From Actinomycetes bacterium (GTDB lineage Bacteria; Actinomycetota; Acidimicrobiia; Acidimicrobiales; Bog-793), in NCBI GenBank assembly GCA_021823365.1, contig JAKAOD010000207.1:1-6071 (forward strand): a stretch of 6,071 bases of DNA, read 5' to 3'. The notes below the pieces were generated by a model that ran no database searches, had not been told where the DNA came from, and was given only the letters and a program-made list of their open reading frames with translations. Below are positions 1-5,352 of this stretch, piece after piece; the stretch's first letter is position 1; every line of letters starts with the position of its first letter. Made by a program: the position numbers and the translations under genes.

Positions 1-197
1 TGCCCGACGAAGTTGTCGAGCGCCTGGAACGTCTGGCCGCCCGTGAGCGGATGTCGGTCGCGGCGGTAGCGGTGAGGGAGCTCGAGGAGGTCTCGCGCCG
101 GGTGGACAACCCGGCGCTGCTGGGCGACCTGCCGGACCTGGGCATTGATCCGGTCTCCGTCGTCGCCGACGTGGACGCGGGGCGCGCCGCGCAGTGA
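1..197 (+). CDS. Ribbon-helix-helix antitoxin (VapB/FitA-like), 5' partial
   Basis: This is the C-terminal 64 residues of a small antitoxin; the start lies outside the window and bases 1-2 are the end of a codon. The visible protein begins [19 protein letters not shown] and continues to [10 protein letters not shown]. This is the amphipathic helix-turn-helix pattern of ribbon-helix-helix antitoxins such as VapB and FitA. After it comes a linker rich in D, P and L that ends DAGRAAQ; in this family the C-terminal tail wraps around the toxin's active site. The stop TGA (195-197) overlaps the GTG start of the toxin gene in the sequence GTGA, so the two are almost certainly co-transcribed and translationally coupled. 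By family knowledge the protein neutralises the toxin and represses its own promoter, which would lie upstream of this window. The family call rests on a partial sequence, but the neighbour supports it strongly. Confidence 0.82.
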   Translation, partial: PDEVVERLERLAARERMSVAAVAVRELEEVSRRVDNPALLGDLPDLGIDPVSVVADVDAGRAAQ

Positions 198-577
198 TCG
201 TCGTCGACGCGTCGGCGGCGGTCTCCGCGCTGCTCAACGCTGGCCCTGCTCGTCGGGCATTGGCTGAGGAGCAGGTACACGTCCCTCACCTGATCGACTC
301 CGAGGTCGCCAACGCCCTTCGCCGTGGGGTCACTGCCTCGCGGGTCGAGCCTGGCGATGCATGGACCGCGCTCGGCCGGTGGCGCCGGCTCGGCATGTCG
401 CGCTATGCCGTCTTCCATCTGCTGGAGCGCGTTTGGGAGCTGCGGGAGAATCTCTCGGCCTATGACGCTTCGTATGTCGCGTTGGCCGAATCACTCGGCT
501 GTGCACTGCTTACTGCGGACGTACGGCTCGGTAAAGCTCCGGGACTCCGCTGTCCGGTGACCGTGGTCCCCCGGTAG
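194..577 (+). CDS. vapC: VapC-type PIN-domain toxin ribonuclease
   Basis: A 127-residue protein of normal VapC length. PIN-domain toxins are Mg2+-dependent ribonucleases that cleave tRNA, rRNA or mRNA and slow growth when their antitoxin is degraded. The four acidic positions of the PIN active site are all present: D5 in IVVDASA, E37 in [11 protein letters not shown]91 in [12 protein letters not shown] and D109 in LLTADVRL, so the enzyme looks intact. The chosen start is GTG at 194, because it gives the canonical N-terminal beta strand ending in the first catalytic aspartate and overlaps the antitoxin stop by 4 nt (GTGA). There is no obvious independent Shine-Dalgarno, which fits translational coupling. 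The substrate cannot be deduced from sequence. The symbol is a family-level label; FitB is a close alternative name. Confidence 0.93.
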   Translation: MIVVDASAAVSALLNAGPARRALAEEQVHVPHLIDSEVANALRRGVTASRVEPGDAWTALGRWRRLGMSRYAVFHLLERVWELRENLSAYDASYVALAESLGCALLTADVRLGKAPGLRCPVTVVPR

Positions 578-1014
578 TGGCGGTGCGTCTGGATGGACGT
601 GGTCGTCGATTGTCGGTGGAAGCATGACGGAATGCCCGAGAATGAGCAGGTGGCTGCCATGGCGCCGCCATATGCAAGCTCAGCCACCAGCAGGTTCGCA
701 GTATCAGAGACGCGCAGACGCGCAAGCGAACGATGTCACCTCCACCCGTTGTAACGAAGACAACATTTCCGTGTTGGACGAAGGACGTTGCCGTCTTCGC
801 CGGAACGAAGGCAAATGCTGATGTTCGAATCCTCGACGATCCGTTCCCGACAGTGGAACCTTGGAGTGATGGCGAGCGGCTCGGCGATCTGACGTCCGGC
901 CGCACCTTGACCCTCGTCTTCCTTGCTCAGGGACCCACACGAACCCGAGGAGTGCCGTATAGTGAGGTGCCGTAAGTCTCGATCGTGACCGTGTTGTCGG
1001 GGGTGCGGAACATG
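578..1014. other. Gene-poor stretch between vapC and the truncated epimerase
   Basis: About 437 bp without a recognisable gene. Open frames on both strands give arginine- and serine-rich translations with no family motif, as expected of out-of-frame reading in GC-rich DNA. Apart from the nested inverted repeat at 649-688, the only thing of note is a 28-codon minus-strand frame (927-1013). It begins MFRTPDNTVTIETYG just past the point where the truncated epimerase loses homology, and could be a scrap of another gene. Parts of this stretch (for example 720-850) are less GC-rich than the confirmed genes. Confidence 0.5.
649..688. repeat. Nested inverted repeat downstream of vapC
   Basis: Perfect 8-nt outer arms GGTGGCTG (649-656) and CAGCCACC (681-688) enclose a second small dyad, ATGGC-GCC-GCCAT (659-671). 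The transcript could fold into a stem with an inner hairpin about 70 nt after the vapC stop. No T-run follows, so this is not a classical intrinsic terminator. It may end or stabilise the vapBC transcript, or be incidental in GC-rich DNA. Confidence 0.35.
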
Positions 1015-1059
1015 CCGTGCGCCGAAGACTCCGGTCGCTCCGGCGAGCAGCACTCGCAT
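1015..1059 (-). pseudogene. 5' remnant of an NAD(P)-dependent epimerase gene (copy A)
   Basis: The first 15 codons read MRVLLAGATGVFGAR. This is the beta1-loop-alphaA start of a Rossmann-fold epimerase/dehydratase with the nucleotide-binding GxxGxxG pattern (GATGVFG). It matches MRVFLAGATGVIGAR of the intact gene at 3143-3730, and the underlying DNA is also closely similar over about 44 nt, so this is a paralogous copy. After codon 15 the similarity stops: the frame stays open to 736 but encodes unrelated, low-quality sequence. The arrangement with the upstream ABM gene is kept, the ABM stop and this start forming GTGATG on the minus strand. With only one strand-helix left, it cannot make a functional enzyme. 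Confidence 0.75.
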
Positions 1060-1412
1060 CACGACTCGGGCTCGGTTCTGCGGGCCTCGGCTCGGCGGAA
1101 GTGCCGCTGTCCGAGCTCTTGGCAGACCGAGATCGAGTACTCGGCGTAGAAGGCCTCACGGCCTCGTCGCTGCGCGACGCGGTGCTCGGGATCGTCACGC
1201 CAGGCGTGCTGGTGGGCGAGGGTGTCGAACACGATCAGTGACACCCGCTCACCGTCGGGGGCGGCGTAGGTCTTGAAGTCGACGAAGCCCGGCGCCTGCC
1301 GGGCACGAGCCTCCATCCTCGCTGCGAGCTCGCCGTAACCGTTCGCTTCAGCGTCGTCACGCAGGCGTGAGCGGAACACCGTGACGACGCGCTGGGCAGT
1401 CTCTGGCTCCAT
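1059..1412 (-). CDS. Antibiotic biosynthesis monooxygenase (ABM) superfamily protein (copy A, intact)
   Basis: A 117-residue protein of the ABM dimeric alpha/beta-barrel fold, a ferredoxin-like superfamily of cofactor-free monooxygenases, haem-degrading enzymes and uncharacterised proteins. Visible features in order are: a first beta strand VVTVFRSRL (residues 9-17); helix YGELAARMEARARQAPGF (26-43), which ends in the typical PGF turn before strand VDFKTYAAPDGERVSLIVF (44-62); and a second helix around HQHAWRDDPEHRVAQRRGREAF (67-88), carrying the conserved W-x-x-x-P-E-H pattern of the family. The C-terminal strand YSISVCQEL is followed by a charged tail. The ATG at 1412 has no good Shine-Dalgarno. 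The stop overlaps the start of the epimerase remnant, so the gene once headed a two-gene unit. A shortened paralogue lies at 3730-3930. The substrate is unknown; the superfamily name does not prove that it makes an antibiotic. Confidence 0.8.
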   Translation of the reverse strand: MEPETAQRVVTVFRSRLRDDAEANGYGELAARMEARARQAPGFVDFKTYAAPDGERVSLIVFDTLAHQHAWRDDPEHRVAQRRGREAFYAEYSISVCQELGQRHFRRAEARRTEPES

Positions 1413-1776
1413 GCGGCCAGCTTTGCCGAAAAAGATGTCCCCACGCCGAAACTCGACGAAGCCGCAGAGGGTCGCGATGCCGGGTCAGGCCTCGCCGCGG
1501 AGTCACCGGGCTCTCGAACTGGCCCGCGATGGCGCTCGTTGACGGTCGGCTACGGCGTGAACCACCGCCGGATTGTGTGCGACGGTCGATCGAAGAGTCG
1601 CCCAGGAACTCGTGCATGGTCACCAGCGCCGCACCAGGGGCCGATCCGTAGCCGGCTACCTCTTCTCCGGCGTCCGCGCGGGATTCGATGGCTGACCCCG
1701 GGGCCGAGTCGGCAGGCAGGTTGGTCCGTTGCGCCCTATTTGACCTGTCCATGCCGCCGGGCGAGACGAAGGTTCA
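1413..1776. other. Gene-poor divergent region between copy A ABM gene and the VOC remnant
   Basis: About 364 bp separate the minus-strand ABM gene from the plus-strand VOC remnant. I see no convincing gene: the open frames on both strands lack family motifs. No missing N-terminal half of the VOC protein can be found in any plus-strand frame, and a stop at 1741-1743 closes the VOC reading frame upstream. The promoter of the ABM gene should lie here, but no clear sigma-factor consensus and no TGTCACA-type ECF41 element is visible. The bases just before the ABM start resemble those before the shortened copy at 3930, sharing a GCTGG-x-CGCATGGAG pattern. Confidence 0.5.
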
Positions 1777-2040
1777 GTGGATGGGACGACCTCGATCGGG
1801 CTCGGGAGGGCGGAGGGCTACCGCCTGCCCGGATCGCCCGACACGAGGTGCGCCGAGCGCAACCGCCTCGACCTCCGAGTGACCGCATTCATGAAGGCCG
1901 AAGCCGAGTGTCGAAAGGTCGGTGAGACAGCTCCCGAGCTCCCGACAGGAGGTGACCGCTGGCGTGTGATGTGGGATCCCGAGGGCCGCCCGTTCCGCCT
2001 GGTCCCCGATCGCCCTGGCGCTCGAGCGTTGCCGAAGTGA
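1777..2040 (+). pseudogene. 5'-truncated VOC/glyoxalase-like protein remnant
   Basis: This 87-codon frame from GTG at 1777 reads like the C-terminal half of a vicinal-oxygen-chelate (glyoxalase-like) protein. Residues around RNRLDLRV resemble the NRxHLDLR strand that opens the second beta-alpha-beta module of many actinobacterial VOC proteins, and WRVMWDPEGRPFRLVPD matches the typical closing WxVMxDPEGNxFxL strand pair. Such proteins usually have about 115-140 residues, so the N-terminal module, with its share of metal ligands, is missing. An in-frame stop at 1741-1743 rules out a longer form in this frame. The stop codon overlaps the GTG start of the next gene (GTGA, 2037-2040), so the original pair was translationally coupled and the 3' part of the frame is preserved. 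It could alternatively be expressed as a short protein, but I favour a decayed gene. Confidence 0.5.
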
Positions 2041-2690
2041 CCGCCAAGACGCCGCCGCGCGAGGGTCACCGGCTGAGCTCGACTCGAGTCTGTCTGGAGG
2101 TCGGCTCACCGTGGGTCTTCGCCACGGCGCTCGACTGGCCCGGCTGGTGTCGGCGCGGCCGAGGAGAGGAGCAGGCACTCCACCTTCTCGTGGACTACGA
2201 GGAGCGTTACCGTCGTGTCGTGGGCCCGGGCTTCGAACCCGGACCGTTCGAGGTGGTCAGGCGAAGCCGGGGGAACCGAACGACGGACTTCGGTGCACCA
2301 AACGTTCAAGGTCCCTGGGACGACGAGTCCTTGGATCGCAGCGAGCGTGACCGCCTCGTCGGGCTTTTGGAAGCGACGTGGCGGTTCTTCGATCAGGTAG
2401 TGGAGGACGCGCCCGCCGCACTCAGAAAGGGCCCACGGGGTGGAGGGCGCGACCGCGACGCCATCGTCGATCACGTGCGAGAAGCAGAGCGCGCGTACAG
2501 CACCAAGGTCGGAACGCGCGTCGCTCCTCGGACCCCGTGGGCACAGCAGCGCGTCATGCTTGGCGATGCACTTCGAGCTGAGAGCTCGAGCGGTGCATGG
2601 CCGGCTCGGTACGCGATTCGGCGCTGTGCATGGCACGTCCTCGATCATGCATGGGAGATCCAGGACAAGTCGGAACGAGAGGATCTGTAG
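2037..2690 (+). CDS. Uncharacterised protein with HicB-like N-terminus and DinB-like C-terminus
   Basis: A 217-residue protein. I place the start at GTG 2037 because it overlaps the preceding stop (GTGA) and comes shortly before conserved-looking sequence; an ATG at 1971 would add 22 low-complexity residues that overlap the previous frame. Residues 17-58 (RVCLEVGSPWVFATALDWPGWC and what follows, with a run EEQALHLLVDYEERY) look like a HicB-type fold, in which a strand pair ends in a PGC-like turn followed by a helix with EEAL. Residues 79-88 read GNRTTDFGAP. Residues 129-154 (LRKGPRGGGR, then a helix DAIVDHVREAERAY) and 195-211 (RRCAWHVLDHAWEIQDK) resemble a DinB-like helical bundle with histidines that could bind a metal (DHV and WHVLDHAW). 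I recognise this as a conserved hypothetical type in actinobacteria, but no function is established. The domain assignments are by eye. Confidence 0.72.
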   Translation: MTAKTPPREGHRLSSTRVCLEVGSPWVFATALDWPGWCRRGRGEEQALHLLVDYEERYRRVVGPGFEPGPFEVVRRSRGNRTTDFGAPNVQGPWDDESLDRSERDRLVGLLEATWRFFDQVVEDAPAALRKGPRGGGRDRDAIVDHVREAERAYSTKVGTRVAPRTPWAQQRVMLGDALRAESSSGAWPARYAIRRCAWHVLDHAWEIQDKSEREDL

Positions 2691-3142
2691 GGGTGCCGCT
2701 TCACGACTCGAGGACCCCGACGTCCCTAACCACGGGCTCTGATTCGTGCCGGAGGGAGCGACGACGTCAGCTCGTAGCGCGCGTTCGGACGAACCGAAGC
2801 ACGGCCACTCTGGCTCACCCGCCCGGCGGCGACCGGTCGAGATCATGCAGCAGCCCGACGATGGCCCGCTTCGGCCTGGCGGCCAGTCCAGATGGCGCGC
2901 CGCGGCACTGATCGCCCGGGTCGCTTCGAGGGACAGTTCCTCCAGTACAGCCGGTCCGGGGTCACGCTGCCCGCGTGGTGCGCGGGATGGCCAAGACGGG
3001 AGCATGGGTGATCCGGTCGAGGTCGCTATCGGGGAGCGTGCCGACGAACGGGGCAATCACCCTCCTGATCTGCTTGCTGCGCCTCCCTTGCGTTCGCATT
3101 GGTGCTTGGCGACGCGGGCGAGGCTCTTCTGCGCGGCGCCGG
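2691..3142. other. Gene-poor convergent region
   Basis: About 452 bp lie between the stops of two convergent genes, the 217-residue protein on the plus strand and the epimerase on the minus strand. No recognisable gene, clear hairpin-plus-T terminator or repeat is visible. A 45-codon minus-strand frame (2962-3099, starting MRTQGRRSKQIRRV and containing GTLPDSDLDRITHAP) has a plausible amino-acid composition but matches no family I know. It may be a remnant, because the neighbouring region contains other broken genes. Confidence 0.45.
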
Positions 3143-3730
3143 TCACCTCGCCTCATCCTCGGCGAGCACCACGACCCCGCTCGGCGCGTCGAGCAGCGCC
3201 ATGGTGCGCTGGGCGGCGTCGTCGACGTGGATCCGCGGCGGGGCGGGGAGGTCGTCGCAGTAGAAGGTGCCCGGGCCGTAGAACTGGCCGTAGCGGATGA
3301 CGACGCCGCCGGCGTCGAGGACAAGGCGTTCGTGGACGGCGATGGCGGTGCCGCTCCCGGGCGGCGTCCAGGCGATGCTCTGCGCGAGGAAGCGGCGTGC
3401 CTCGGCTGCGGCGGCAGCGGCGAGCAGGTGGCGCGTCCCTTCGGTGCGGATCCGGTTGTTGCGTGGAGCGTAGTCAGGGATCTGGTCGACGCGGTCGGGG
3501 AGATCGGTGAGCTGGTGCATGACGAGGTCGGGCGCGAACGCGACGACGGACTCGCAGAGCGCGGCGGCGTCGAACACGTCGCAGATGACCGGCGTGGCGC
3601 CGAAGGCCGCGATCGTGGCGGCCTTGTCGGCCGAGCGGGTCATGCCCGCCACCTCATGGCCCGCGCCTTCGAGCAACGCCAGGACGCGGGCGCCGATGAC
3701 CCCGGTCGCTCCGGCGAGGAACACCCGCAT
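3143..3730 (-). CDS. NAD(P)-dependent epimerase/dehydratase-like protein (copy B, intact)
   Basis: A 195-residue Rossmann-fold protein of the extended/atypical SDR (epimerase) group. The N-terminal GATGVIG (residues 7-13) is the nucleotide-binding glycine motif, and MTRS at 30-33 ends the second strand. PDLVMHQLTDLPD (67-79) is the fourth strand region and RRFLAQSIAW (112-121) the fifth. RYGQFYGPGT (146-155) and PPRIHVDDAA (164-173) are typical epimerase substrate-side motifs. The canonical YxxxK catalytic pair is not visible: HERLV stands where YxxxK would be expected, so it may be a reductase or binding protein without classical SDR catalysis. It is shorter than sugar epimerases (about 300 residues) but ends naturally after the DAPSGV strand. 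I chose the ATG at 3730 over the GTG at 3733; both overlap the stop of the shortened ABM gene upstream. Epimerases are among the usual genomic partners of ECF41 sigma factors, one of which lies about 0.6 kb upstream in divergent orientation. Confidence 0.8.
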   Translation of the reverse strand: MRVFLAGATGVIGARVLALLEGAGHEVAGMTRSADKAATIAAFGATPVICDVFDAAALCESVVAFAPDLVMHQLTDLPDRVDQIPDYAPRNNRIRTEGTRHLLAAAAAAEARRFLAQSIAWTPPGSGTAIAVHERLVLDAGGVVIRYGQFYGPGTFYCDDLPAPPRIHVDDAAQRTMALLDAPSGVVVLAEDEAR

Positions 3731-3930
3731 CACCGCTCACCACCCTCGACGTGGAGCACCTCGGTGCTGTGGAAGTGTCCCCATGCGAGCTCTGCGGAGA
3801 GCGAGATCATGCACTCGGAGCACAACTCGTCATCGCTCAGGGCGACGGCACCCCAGCTGCCGGCCTCGGCGTGGGGACGCAGGCGCGAGCGCGACACGGT
3901 GACGACTGGACGGGCAGTGCCTTTCTCCAT
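3730..3930 (-). pseudogene. Internally deleted ABM-family gene (copy B)
   Basis: The 66-codon frame starts MEKGTARPVVTVSRSRLRPHAEA, which aligns residue for residue with the first 23 residues of the intact ABM protein at 1059-1412. From residue 39 (ECMISLSAELAWGHF) it aligns with residues 91-105 of that protein, at a shift of 52 residues. About 52 codons covering the helix, the PGF turn and the central strands have therefore gone, yet the frame stays open and the stop still overlaps the epimerase start (GTGATG). The frame is open upstream to 4032, but homology to copy A and the shared GCTGG-x-CGC bases before the ATG fix the start at 3930. With the middle of the ferredoxin-like fold removed it is unlikely to be an enzyme. 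It may survive because its translation delivers ribosomes to the epimerase gene. Confidence 0.7.
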
Positions 3931-4295
3931 GCGACCAGCATTGCACCGGGGTGCGGCTCGAGACGTTGGCCACGACGACTGCGCGTCAGCCGTGCGCGAC
4001 GTCTCGACCAGGGAATGCTCATTCGACCGCACCGGCTGAGGTGGCGCGGCGATGCTGCCGGCCGGACGGGCGCTCTCGAGGCCCTCGCATGCCGCGGAGC
4101 GTCGCGACTACAGGAGCGCCTCCCTGACTGCTTCGCGCGCCGGCGCGCCGTACGCAGCCGTACCGCCGCGTGGGACAATGCCGTACGCAGCGAGACGGGC
4201 GAGAGGGGCCCCGTTGGTGGTGGGCGCTGCGAGGCTCGGCTGGCCGTCCAGCTGGCGTGGTGAGCTCGACCGCGTGGACGCATGTGGTGTGGCAC
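3931..4295. other. Divergent intergenic region between copy B module and the ECF41 operon
   Basis: About 365 bp with no recognisable gene on either strand. It must hold the promoter of the minus-strand ABM/epimerase unit, but I see no TGTCACA-type ECF41 element on that strand. It contains the inverted repeats at 3958-4024 and a 12-nt direct repeat, GCCGTACGCAGC, at 4147-4158 and 4180-4191 (33 bp apart, about three helical turns). Open frames here are arginine-rich and lack motifs. Confidence 0.5.
3958..4024. repeat. Inverted repeats upstream of the copy B module
   Basis: Two dyads lie just upstream of the minus-strand ABM/epimerase unit. One has 9-nt perfect arms TCGAGACGT (3958-3966) and ACGTCTCGA (3999-4007). 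The other is a compact 12-bp dyad, GAATG-CT-CATTC (4013-4024). Their position 28 to 94 nt upstream of the ATG at 3930 suits an operator or a 5' leader hairpin. No regulator can be assigned, and chance occurrence of the wider repeat is possible. Confidence 0.35.
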
Positions 4296-4322
4296 TGTCA
4301 CAGATGCAGCGGCTGTCTTGTC
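4296..4322 (+). promoter_or_regulatory. Putative ECF41-type autoregulatory promoter
   Basis: TGTCACA at 4296-4302 is followed after exactly 16 nt by TGTC at 4319-4322. From memory of published work on ECF41 sigma factors, their target promoters carry TGTCACA in the -35 region and CGTC in the -10 region, commonly upstream of the sigma gene itself. Here the -35 element is exact and the -10 element differs at one base. Transcription would start near 4328-4331, leaving a leader of roughly 20-30 nt before the sigma gene. No second copy with correct spacing was seen elsewhere in the window. Confidence 0.7.
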
Positions 4323-4356
4323 TCTATGGGGTGTGGGTCGCGAAGGCACCGTGGGC

Positions 4357-5352
4357 ATGATCGGACCTGACGAGACGGTCTCCCACGAGCACGAGCTCGA
4401 GCAGGTGCGAAGGATGTCGTTCGCCATCGCGTACCGGATGCTCGGCAGCGCGGCGGAGGCCGAGGACGTGGTCCAAGAAGCGCTGCTCCGGGTCCACCGG
4501 GCGACCGAGAACGGTGAGCAGGTCGCATCCTTGCGGGCGTACGTGGCGACGGCGACGACCCGGTTGGCGATCAACGAGCTCCGCTCCGCGCGGCGTCGTC
4601 GAGAGCAGTACGTCGGTGAGTGGCTGCCGTCACCGGTGCTCACCGGCGAGGTCGACGACCCCTCCGAGCGCGCAGAGATGGCCGACTCGCTGTCCATGGC
4701 GTTGCTCGTGGTCTTGGAGAGCCTGTCCGCCGAGCAGCGGGCTGCCTGGTTGCTGCACGATGTGTTCTGCTACCCCTACGCGCAGATCGCTGCGATCCTC
4801 GAGAAGAGCGAGGAGAACGTGCGCAAGCTCGCCAGCCGGGCTCGCCGTCACATCGAAGAGCGCCGTCCGCGCTTTCCGACTTCGGTCCAACAGCGCGAGG
4901 AGCTGACCCGGAGGTTCCTCGCCGCCGTCCGTCACGGCGACCTCTCCGGCCTCGAGGCGCTCCTGGCCGACGACGTGGTGCTCACCGGTGACGGTGGCGG
5001 GAAGGTCCCATCCCTGGCGCGCCCGGTGCATGGACGTCACAACGTGGTTCAGGTACTGGGCATCTGGCTCCGGGTCCTCGATCGGATCCCAGCGGTGACG
5101 CTGCGTCCGGCGGAGGTGAACGGCGGGACCGGCGTGATGGTGCTCGACCACCAGGGCTGTCTGGTGGCTGTGTGGACGCTCGAGCTCACCGGCGGCGAGA
5201 TCCGTGCCATCGGGTCGGTCGTGAACCCCGACAAGCTTGCACACCTCGGACCGGTCGCCGACTTCGCCGCACTCGTCGGCGCGTCGCTGCAGCGACGTTC
5301 CGCCACCCACGACCGACGACCGACGACCGGCGATCAAGGAGGAAGACAATGA
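4357..5352 (+). CDS. ECF41-type RNA polymerase sigma factor with fused SnoaL-like domain
   Basis: A 331-residue sigma factor. Region 2 spans about residues 15-80 (FAIAYRMLGSAAEAEDVVQEALLRV, then LRAYVATATTRLAINELRSARRR), and region 4 about 120-170 (LSAEQRAAWLLHDVF, then YAQIAAILEKSEENVRKLASRARR). Three ECF41 signatures are present: WLPSP (89-93; family WLPEP) in the linker, DGGGK (212-216) and NPDKL (290-294) in the C-terminal SnoaL-like (NTF2-fold) domain. In this group the fused domain stands in for an anti-sigma factor: published work shows that it both restrains and is needed for activity. I chose ATG 4357, since the promoter places the transcript start near 4328-4331 and GAAGG at 4342-4346 lies upstream; GTG 4351 is the close alternative. 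The stop overlaps the decarboxylase start (ATGA), so the sigma factor and its likely target form one operon. The inducing signal is unknown. Confidence 0.93.
   Translation: MIGPDETVSHEHELEQVRRMSFAIAYRMLGSAAEAEDVVQEALLRVHRATENGEQVASLRAYVATATTRLAINELRSARRRREQYVGEWLPSPVLTGEVDDPSERAEMADSLSMALLVVLESLSAEQRAAWLLHDVFCYPYAQIAAILEKSEENVRKLASRARRHIEERRPRFPTSVQQREELTRRFLAAVRHGDLSGLEALLADDVVLTGDGGGKVPSLARPVHGRHNVVQVLGIWLRVLDRIPAVTLRPAEVNGGTGVMVLDHQGCLVAVWTLELTGGEIRAIGSVVNPDKLAHLGPVADFAALVGASLQRRSATHDRRPTTGDQGGRQ
5337..5342 (+). promoter_or_regulatory. Strong Shine-Dalgarno of the decarboxylase gene
   Basis: AGGAGG ends 6 nt before the ATG at 5349, inside the last codons of the sigma gene. It fixes the start of the carboxymuconolactone decarboxylase gene. 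It is much stronger than any other ribosome binding site in the window, so this protein may be made in excess over the sigma factor even though the genes overlap. Confidence 0.85.

Noticed and set aside
734..760. TGTCACC resembling an ECF41 -35 element
   Set aside because: The last base differs, the correctly spaced -10 position reads AAGA rather than CGTC, and no gene follows on that strand.
822..850. tRNA T-loop-like string GTTCGAATCC
   Set aside because: The flanking bases do not pair into a 5-bp T-stem, and no acceptor, D or anticodon arm could be found around it.
2106..3056. 316-codon minus-strand open frame opposite the 217-residue gene
   Set aside because: The plus-strand frame has coherent conserved motifs, while this one is serine-, arginine- and proline-rich without motifs and runs on through the gene-poor region.
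2975..4039. 354-codon plus-strand open frame opposite the intact epimerase
   Set aside because: The minus-strand epimerase has a clear nucleotide-binding motif and family features; this frame is its antisense shadow.
4326..4370. Short upstream open frame of 14 codons overlapping the sigma gene start
   Set aside because: It has no ribosome binding site and would begin at or before the predicted transcript start, so it is probably not translated.
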